Source: JAXDBW01 sp034678405 (GTDB lineage: Bacteria; Patescibacteriota; Patescibacteriia; UBA10025; JAHIVO01). Taken from it: a DNA stretch of 9,143 nucleotides. Under the pieces are notes generated by a model. It was not told the DNA's origin and made no database searches. It saw only the letters and a list, made by a program, of their open reading frames with translations. Each line of letters opens with the position of its first letter. The stretch's first letter is position 1. Both the position numbers and the translations under genes were made by a program. Below, piece by piece: positions 5,458-9,143 of the stretch. The DNA lies in NCBI GenBank assembly GCA_034678405.1, contig JAXDBW010000061.1, positions 1 through 9,143 of the forward strand, given 5' to 3'.

Positions 5458-6532
5458 ATTCTACCCGCGGCTGACTGTAGTCGTAGATCCGCACGTGTTC
5501 CTCATCAACGGACTGGACACCATCATGATCAACGGTGAATGTCACTACCAGCCCCTGCCGCGTCGGCTCTGACCACATCTGGTCAAAGACGAAGTTGCCC
5601 AAGCTGTAGTAAATATACTTGCCCTGATACTGTTCCGTGGTCTGGATCACATGTGGGTGATGGCCGATGACGAGGTCAGCGCCACTATCGATCGCGGCAT
5701 GGGCAAAATCAATCTGTCGCTGGTTTGGTGTCGGCTGGTACTCGGTACCGCTGTGCATCATCACCACCAGGAAATCCACTTGCAGACGCAGCTCAGTCAC
5801 CACGGTAATTAATTCACTGATATCCATGGCTGCTGTCCCCGCCCGCGTATCAGTAGCGAAGTATCCAGCTGGCACCACGTCGCTGTCATTGAACGCGACA
5901 AACCCAATCGACATACCATGCACAGTCATGATGGCTGGCGTCTCCGCTGCCGCTTGATCCATCCCCGCTCCGGTGTATAGCACCCCGGCTGCATCGAGCG
6001 CATCGAGCGTGTCCTGAATGCCCCGACTCCCCTGGTTTGGTACGTGGTTATTTGCCAGGCTGACGATATCAAATCCCCCATCAGCCAGTGCCTGCGCCCA
6101 CTCGGTGTCCGCGCGGAACACCATCGACTCAGTCACTACCGTCGTCCCCGCTGTCAGTGGTGTTTCCAGATTCCCCACCGTGATGTCCGCGGCCTGCAGT
6201 AGATCCCGCGTCGCAGCAAAAGGATAGTCATATCCGCCACGGCGTTTACTCACCGACTCCACATCCCGCCCGAGCATTATATCCCCAACAAATGTAATAG
6301 TTACTGACTGTTCCACTTCGGCAATAGCAACTGGGGTTCGTGGGTTCAAAACCTGGCGTACCGCCGCTTCCTCGGGTAGTCTCTGGGCGCAGAGACAGGT
6401 AGCATACAACACACCCAGGGTTGCTAAACTAATGATCACCAAAGCGGTCAGGGTTGCTATCACCCCGGCCTCTGGTCGCTGCTTTTGGCTTGTTACTGGC
6501 TTTCTTGCTGCTTTTGTATCCGCTGTCCCCAT
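5456..6532 (-). CDS. CapA/PGA_cap family metallophosphoesterase-like membrane-anchored protein
   Basis: A 358-residue protein of the CapA (poly-gamma-glutamate synthesis, PGA_cap) family, a branch of the calcineurin-like fold. One transmembrane anchor (about 23-46) follows a basic cytoplasmic N-terminus, so the catalytic domain is outside. Metal-site motifs appear in order: GDIMLGRD (83-90, Asp84), GNLETPL (120-126, Asn121 and Glu123), SLANNH (158-163), MMHSGTEY (258-265, His260), GHHPH (290-294) and YSLGNFVFDQ (309-318). CapA itself takes part in poly-gamma-glutamate capsule synthesis, but many members act on other cell-surface polymers and no capB/capC genes are near, so the substrate is open. 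Two cysteines (46 and 48) close the TM segment; they do not form a proper lipobox. It starts one base behind the predicted transcription start. Confidence 0.92.
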   Translation of the reverse strand: MGTADTKAARKPVTSQKQRPEAGVIATLTALVIISLATLGVLYATCLCAQRLPEEAAVRQVLNPRTPVAIAEVEQSVTITFVGDIMLGRDVESVSKRRGGYDYPFAATRDLLQAADITVGNLETPLTAGTTVVTESMVFRADTEWAQALADGGFDIVSLANNHVPNQGSRGIQDTLDALDAAGVLYTGAGMDQAAAETPAIMTVHGMSIGFVAFNDSDVVPAGYFATDTRAGTAAMDISELITVVTELRLQVDFLVVMMHSGTEYQPTPNQRQIDFAHAAIDSGADLVIGHHPHVIQTTEQYQGKYIYYSLGNFVFDQMWSEPTRQGLVVTFTVDHDGVQSVDEEHVRIYDYSQPRVE

Positions 6533-6539
6533 GTCATAC

Positions 6540-6548
6540 AGTATAGCA
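6540..6548 (-). promoter_or_regulatory. Extended -10 promoter of the CapA-like gene (leaderless)
   Basis: Minus-strand TGCTATACT: TG at 6548-6547 and the -10 TATACT at 6545-6540. Transcription would start at about 6533, one base before the ATG at 6532. No -35 match at the right distance and no Shine-Dalgarno sequence are present. The box closely resembles that of the antiporter gene (TGCTATAGT). Confidence 0.55.
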
Positions 6549-6566
6549 GAAGTATTCGAGAATTAT

Positions 6567-6947
6567 CTACAAATCTTTAAGCTGCTTGCCCAAACTCCAG
6601 CTTGAAGCAACTAACAGGACAACTATTAATGCAAGCACGGTATAGAAAGCGGCTCCCACCCCAAATATTTGCAATGCGCCAAAGCAAAGCTGGACAAACG
6701 CGACAGCGAACAATAACCCAGTATAGAATAACAGCATCTTATTTAACCGAGCGGTACTCTTATTAAACTTACCTATTTTCTCAGTTAAATCCTGAGTTAC
6801 CTTCTTTGCTCGCAGGTCAAGGATTGCTCGTATAGCGTCCCTTTCATACGACGGTAGTGCTCCCTGCCCCAGCTTTTCAATCAAATCAACATCAGACAGC
6901 TCGCTGTTCCTTTTTGCTGGCTCAATTGTAAATTCTTTTTTTACCAT
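6567..6947 (-). CDS. Small protein with helical cytoplasmic part and two C-terminal TM helices
   Basis: A 126-residue protein. Residues 1-70 are hydrophilic and helical, with a segment DLIEKLGQGALPSYERDAIRA (21-41) followed by a basic, coiled-coil-like stretch (42-70, KKVTQDLTEKIGKFNKSTARLNK). Two transmembrane helices fill 71-92 and 97-116, and it ends in KQLKDL. Small proteins with this order (helix, L..S..L repeats, then TM pair) are common near membrane-associated bacterial genes, but I cannot name a family. The start at the ATG 6947 is preferred to the TTG at 6953, as a TATGAT box lies at 6965-6960. It lies 117 nt downstream of the protease gene on the same strand, in the AT-rich section, and may be its partner or substrate; that is inference. 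Confidence 0.7.
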   Translation of the reverse strand: MVKKEFTIEPAKRNSELSDVDLIEKLGQGALPSYERDAIRAILDLRAKKVTQDLTEKIGKFNKSTARLNKMLLFYTGLLFAVAFVQLCFGALQIFGVGAAFYTVLALIVVLLVASSWSLGKQLKDL

Positions 6948-6959
6948 AAACAAAGTAGG

Positions 6960-6965
6960 ATCATA
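6960..6965 (-). promoter_or_regulatory. Possible -10 box of the two-TM protein gene
   Basis: TATGAT on the minus strand (5 of 6 consensus positions), 12 nt before the ATG at 6947. Predicted transcription start leaves a leader of about 6 nt. No -35 match is visible; the 12-bp palindrome at 6971-6982 occupies the spacer region instead. Confidence 0.35.
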
Positions 6966-6970
6966 GTAAT

Positions 6971-6982
6971 CAATCTAGATTG
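6971..6982. repeat. 12-bp perfect palindrome CAATCTAGATTG
   Basis: A perfect palindrome just upstream of the candidate -10 of the two-TM gene. The half-site CAATCTA recurs at 7032-7038, where it runs into a second palindrome. Position suggests a repressor site. Confidence 0.4.
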
Positions 6983-7035
6983 TGTTTATTCCATCAGTAA
7001 AATTTGGTGGCTTGTGCACATCTTTATACTCCAAT

Positions 7036-7045
7036 CTACATGTAG
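7036..7045. repeat. 10-bp perfect palindrome CTACATGTAG
   Basis: A second palindrome in the 117-nt gap between the protease and the two-TM gene. It overlaps a copy of CAATCTA (7032-7038) that is also the left half of the palindrome at 6971-6982, 61 bases away. Confidence 0.3.
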
Positions 7046-7064
7046 TCTTCGCTGCTCATCGGAC

Positions 7065-7883
7065 TCATCCTTCCGGGTTGCCGGCGCGTTCTGGTTTAAT
7101 ATTCGGAGAAGGAGACTCTTTCGGTACGGCGGTAGCTGGCACACTCTCTTTCCTTTTTGCTTCATCTAATGACTGAAACGCATCCACCATGTTATAAAGC
7201 TCCTCAACATCAACAACGACAGACAAGCCAGGTAGGGCTTCGCCTGTATTTCTGTTGGGTCTGTATTCTGTAACAATTCCCATCAGCTCAACGTTAGATC
7301 CTTTTATTCTAAAGGCTGGTCCCCCGCTCACACCATGAATAGCAACTCCATCAACTAAGTATAGTCTTTCTTTTATTAAGTACGCACTAATTGTACCCCT
7401 AAAAAAACATAACTTTGCTTTTCTTATGGCTGGGAAGCCTAGCCACCCCAAATCTCCTCCGGGCTTCAAGAAGTGCATTTTCGAATAAAGTTTTGGTGGC
7501 GTATTTGGAAGTGGTAAATCTCCTGGATCAAATATTATTGCGGCTTCATCTCTTTCGGCATTTATCTGAACCGCTCTATCTCCACTCCGAAGAAGCAAAG
7601 TCTTGCCTGATTCAGGATGAAATATCCTAATAGGTTTTTCCCACAGATGTGCTTGATCGATCACATGTGCTGCGGTCGCGACAGAACAAAGTGAAGGCTT
7701 TGCTATTCTTGATATTAATACTCCAGTGCCGGACACATCCGGTGTAAGAATCTCAACTACAGACGGTCTTAATTGCTCTACTGCACTATACCACTTAATA
7801 TCCGCTCTCCTTCTTGGTGATGAAGCCTTTTTACGTTTTGCCTTCTTAGCTGTTTTTTTATTTACAATTTTTTTCCTTGGCAT
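7065..7883 (-). CDS. Cytosolic trypsin-like serine protease with Lys/Arg-rich N-terminal tail
   Basis: A 272-residue protein with a chymotrypsin/trypsin-like fold (trypsin_2-like). The catalytic triad is visible: His73 in ATAAHVID, Asp112 in AERDEAAII, and Ser186 in GVSGGPAF. SGTGVLIS (51-58) is the usual N-terminal beta strand of DegP/trypsin_2 domains. There is no signal peptide or TM segment and no PDZ domain, so it probably works in the cytoplasm. Residues 1-30 hold about 15 Lys/Arg, which suggests binding to nucleic acid or to acidic membranes. The last 35 residues (from about 238) are a disordered, Pro/Lys/Glu tail. It begins 10 nt after the upstream beta-repeat gene. Trypsin-like domains of this kind occur in housekeeping proteolysis and also in defence and immunity-like modules; which applies here is unknown. 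GC content is visibly lower than in the flanking genes. Confidence 0.88.
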   Translation of the reverse strand: MPRKKIVNKKTAKKAKRKKASSPRRRADIKWYSAVEQLRPSVVEILTPDVSGTGVLISRIAKPSLCSVATAAHVIDQAHLWEKPIRIFHPESGKTLLLRSGDRAVQINAERDEAAIIFDPGDLPLPNTPPKLYSKMHFLKPGGDLGWLGFPAIRKAKLCFFRGTISAYLIKERLYLVDGVAIHGVSGGPAFRIKGSNVELMGIVTEYRPNRNTGEALPGLSVVVDVEELYNMVDAFQSLDEAKRKESVPATAVPKESPSPNIKPERAGNPEG

Positions 7884-7892
7884 ATTATAACA
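7884..7892 (-). promoter_or_regulatory. Perfect extended -10 box touching the protease ATG
   Basis: TGTTATAAT on the minus strand is a perfect TGn-TATAAT, but its last base directly precedes the ATG at 7883. Transcription would start inside codon 3, so it cannot serve this start codon as it stands; it may be a chance result of AT-rich spacer or an internal promoter. Confidence 0.25.
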
Positions 7893-7893
7893 G

Positions 7894-8445
7894 CTAATTA
7901 TTACCCCTTAAATCACCTGCGACACTCATTTCTCCCGCGGGGAGATAGTGACCTGAAATGTAACTATTCCAGCAACTAATCCACGCACTCGTGGGAATAT
8001 ATGATGGATAAATTTCGGCCATATTTCCTAGACAGTCAATCATGTGGCTCAGCACCGCAATGTATTCGTAGTTAGTAGATGCCTGGCTCGCTGTGTCATT
8101 AATAGTATCTATGTATGAGCTGCCATTTGTATCTAAAATATCCCCGTATACCTGCAAATCATCTTTCACCTTTACAGGGTTTGCCCCGCCGGGACCATCG
8201 GTACCTCTTGTGATGTAGCCATCAACTCGAAGTCCGTCCCCAACTGTAATTGGATTGTCTACGCCATTATTAGTTGTCTCGTTAACAATAGTCCCGTTAA
8301 AGTATGTTACACCGCCCACGCCCTGCTGACCGACCTTCAGTGAGTCAACTTGCATCGCCCCCATTGAAGCGGCGTATGCGGTAGTGCCTCCAACGAGTAC
8401 AATACCGACGATAATTCCAGCTATTAAATAAATCGTATTTTTCAT
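7894..8445 (-). CDS. Secreted protein with beta-type repeats, probable surface protein
   Basis: A 183-residue protein (from the ATG at 8445; a TTG at 8454 would add three residues). Residues 1-25 form a signal peptide or anchor with a likely cleavage after TTAYA. The mature part contains short beta-strand repeats: NPITVGDGLRVDGYITR (64-80) and NPVKVKDDLQVYGDILD (89-105) align over 17 positions, with a weaker copy around 34-50. Gly, Asn and Asp at the turns suggest a beta-helix or fibre-like fold, as in surface-layer proteins of CPR bacteria. The C-terminal third is aromatic and has two cysteines (138 and 158) that could form a disulfide. No family name can be given. It lies between the Cys-rich membrane protein (18 nt gap) and the protease (10 nt gap), likely in one operon. 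Confidence 0.75.
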   Translation of the reverse strand: MKNTIYLIAGIIVGIVLVGGTTAYAASMGAMQVDSLKVGQQGVGGVTYFNGTIVNETTNNGVDNPITVGDGLRVDGYITRGTDGPGGANPVKVKDDLQVYGDILDTNGSSYIDTINDTASQASTNYEYIAVLSHMIDCLGNMAEIYPSYIPTSAWISCWNSYISGHYLPAGEMSVAGDLRGNN

Positions 8446-8463
8446 GATAGTCAAGTTAATTTG

Positions 8464-8976
8464 TTAATACGCATCGCACGCACAGCCCGGCCCCTTGTGA
8501 CAGGTGTACGAGCGTGAGATACAAGAATCCCCGCATGCCTTGCCTGTGGTGCACACCTTGCAGCAGTATTGCTGAGTATCGACCGGCTCTGGCTCGACTG
8601 CTTGCGTCGGTGCGGGTTCGGGTTCTGGGATTACGACCGGCTCTGGCTCGGGAGTGGGTGTAGGAGTTGGTTCGGGTTCGACTGTGGCGGCGTTAACCGT
8701 TTCTGTAGTCTCTTCATTTGCTACGGGTGCAGGTTCGGTCTCAGGTGTCACCTCGACAGAATCACCGAGCACATTGCCATTAGTCGACGTATTCACCGAC
8801 TGATTGGTCGACGGCGATAGGACGGGCGCGGTCTGAGTGGTATCACTATCACCACCGCCCAGTGCGGTACCGATCCATACCAAAGCGATGGCACCGAGGA
8901 TCCCAAGCGTCCACTTACTTGATCTGCTCCACTTTGTTTTTGTTTGCGTTTTGGACGGGGAAGGTTGGATGTCCAT
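8464..8976 (-). CDS. Membrane-anchored protein with P/E/T linker and C-terminal 8-Cys module
   Basis: A 170-residue protein. A basic N-terminus (Lys9-Lys21) leads into one TM helix (about 22-39), then a long low-complexity linker rich in Thr, Ser, Asn (45-95) and EPEP/TPTP repeats (99-133). The C-terminal 33 residues hold eight cysteines: Cys138, 139, 142, 148, 152, 159, 165 and 167, in the order CCKVC..GKACG..CISRSYTC....GCAC. The pattern GKACG..CISR...C....GCAC is one I recognise at the ends of assorted bacterial extracellular proteins, including some nucleases; its function is not established. The architecture places the cysteine module outside the cell on a stalk. The start at 8976 has no Shine-Dalgarno sequence. 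GC content is like the left part of the window, unlike the next gene. Confidence 0.78.
   Translation of the reverse strand: MDIQPSPSKTQTKTKWSRSSKWTLGILGAIALVWIGTALGGGDSDTTQTAPVLSPSTNQSVNTSTNGNVLGDSVEVTPETEPAPVANEETTETVNAATVEPEPTPTPTPEPEPVVIPEPEPAPTQAVEPEPVDTQQYCCKVCTTGKACGDSCISRSYTCHKGPGCACDAY
8580..8650 (-). repeat. 17-bp direct repeat inside the EPEP linker
   Basis: CGACCGGCTCTGGCTCG occurs at 8580-8596 and again at 8634-8650, spacing 54 bp and so in frame. It encodes EPEPV segments of the stalk and marks a recent internal duplication of 18 codons or slippage in the linker. Confidence 0.7.
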
Positions 8977-9143
8977 ACGCTTAGGTTAGCTATTGATATA
9001 TCAGCTTACCATGCCCAACATTAAAAAAAGATAAGAGGATTCTGAAGAAATTCTAAAGCTAAAATTCACCCAGAAATCAAAAAGAATTGAAGCCCTGAGG
9101 CCACAGTCGGGCCGAGGGGTCCCCAAGTAATAGGGTGGCGGGA
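8977..9143. other. Intergenic end of window without a supported gene
   Basis: The first part (8977-9090) is AT-rich with an A7 tract (9023-9029); the last 50 bases are GC-rich. No frame with start, length and ribosome binding site is convincing. On the plus strand an ATG at 9011 opens a 7-codon frame stopped by TAA at 9032, and the same frame stays open for 31 more codons (to 9127), which may be the remnant of a gene end or chance. A promoter for the Cys-rich gene could lie at 8977-9010 but no clear pair of boxes is seen; TAACCT (8988-8983) would give a leaderless start. Confidence 0.4.
9093..9119. repeat. GC-rich hairpin with tandem G-A mismatches
   Basis: CCCTGAGGCC (9093-9102) and GGCCGAGGGG (9110-9119) fold around a 7-nt loop (ACAGTCG): four pairs, two opposed GA/AG mismatches of the sheared tandem type, and four outer pairs including one T-G. 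A GGGGTCCCC palindrome (9116-9124) overlaps its end. It is followed by T-rich sequence only weakly and at a distance on the minus strand, so it is not a clear terminator. Confidence 0.4.

Noticed and set aside
6982..7067. Possible TGA recoding (Gly code) after the protease stop
   Set aside because: The frame stays open past two TGA codons for about 30 codons, but all other genes end properly and use the standard code, and an open run of that length is common by chance.
8580..8650. Direct repeats as a CRISPR or mobile-element signature
   Set aside because: The repeat is in frame within the EPEP-coding linker and has only two copies; low-complexity coding explains it.
9093..9143. Fragment of tRNA or rRNA at the right edge
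   Set aside because: GC-rich and structured, but no T-loop, anticodon-arm or conserved rRNA motif could be recognised.

Overview
The window reads as a piece of a small bacterial genome, most likely from the Patescibacteria (Candidate Phyla Radiation); this is an inference with about 60% confidence. Supporting signs are very short intergenic gaps, several start codons sitting directly behind a -10 box (leaderless or nearly leaderless messages), many small membrane-anchored or secreted proteins of no known function, and surface proteins with short beta-type repeats. The standard genetic code fits all genes. There is no rRNA, tRNA, CRISPR array, transposase or phage gene.

Layout. Left part (1-1908, minus strand): a three-gene run transcribed leftwards, AI-2E family membrane transporter -> AhpC-type 2-Cys peroxiredoxin -> N-terminus of an MFS-like membrane protein cut by the window edge, with 21-nt gaps at both junctions. 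Divergent from it (plus strand, 1986-2315) is a small membrane protein with a C-terminal zinc ribbon, closed by a rho-independent terminator. Next (2349-3614, minus) comes a two-gene operon, lipoprotein -> inositol-monophosphatase-family enzyme. Divergent from that (plus, 3731-5157) are a CPA2-type cation/proton antiporter without an RCK regulatory domain and a small single-TM protein, ending in a strong terminator.

Immediately behind that terminator is a tiny self-contained transcription unit (5215-5457, plus): near-consensus extended -10 promoter, full Shine-Dalgarno sequence, GTG-started 28-residue hydrophobic peptide, and its own terminator. It is the most unexpected item in the window.

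Right part (5456-8976, minus): a membrane-anchored CapA/PGA_cap metallophosphoesterase-like protein, then (upstream of it) a two-TM protein, a cytosolic trypsin-like serine protease with a Lys/Arg-rich tail, a secreted beta-repeat protein and a membrane-anchored protein ending in an eight-cysteine module. The section from about 6560 to 8455 is visibly more AT-rich than the rest and may have been acquired separately. The last 167 bases hold no convincing gene, only a structured GC-rich hairpin.

Functionally the window mixes redox defence (AhpC), ion homeostasis (antiporter), phosphate-ester metabolism (IMPase family) and cell-surface proteins. The protease plus two-TM protein pair could be a regulated-proteolysis or defence-type module, but the sequence alone does not prove it.
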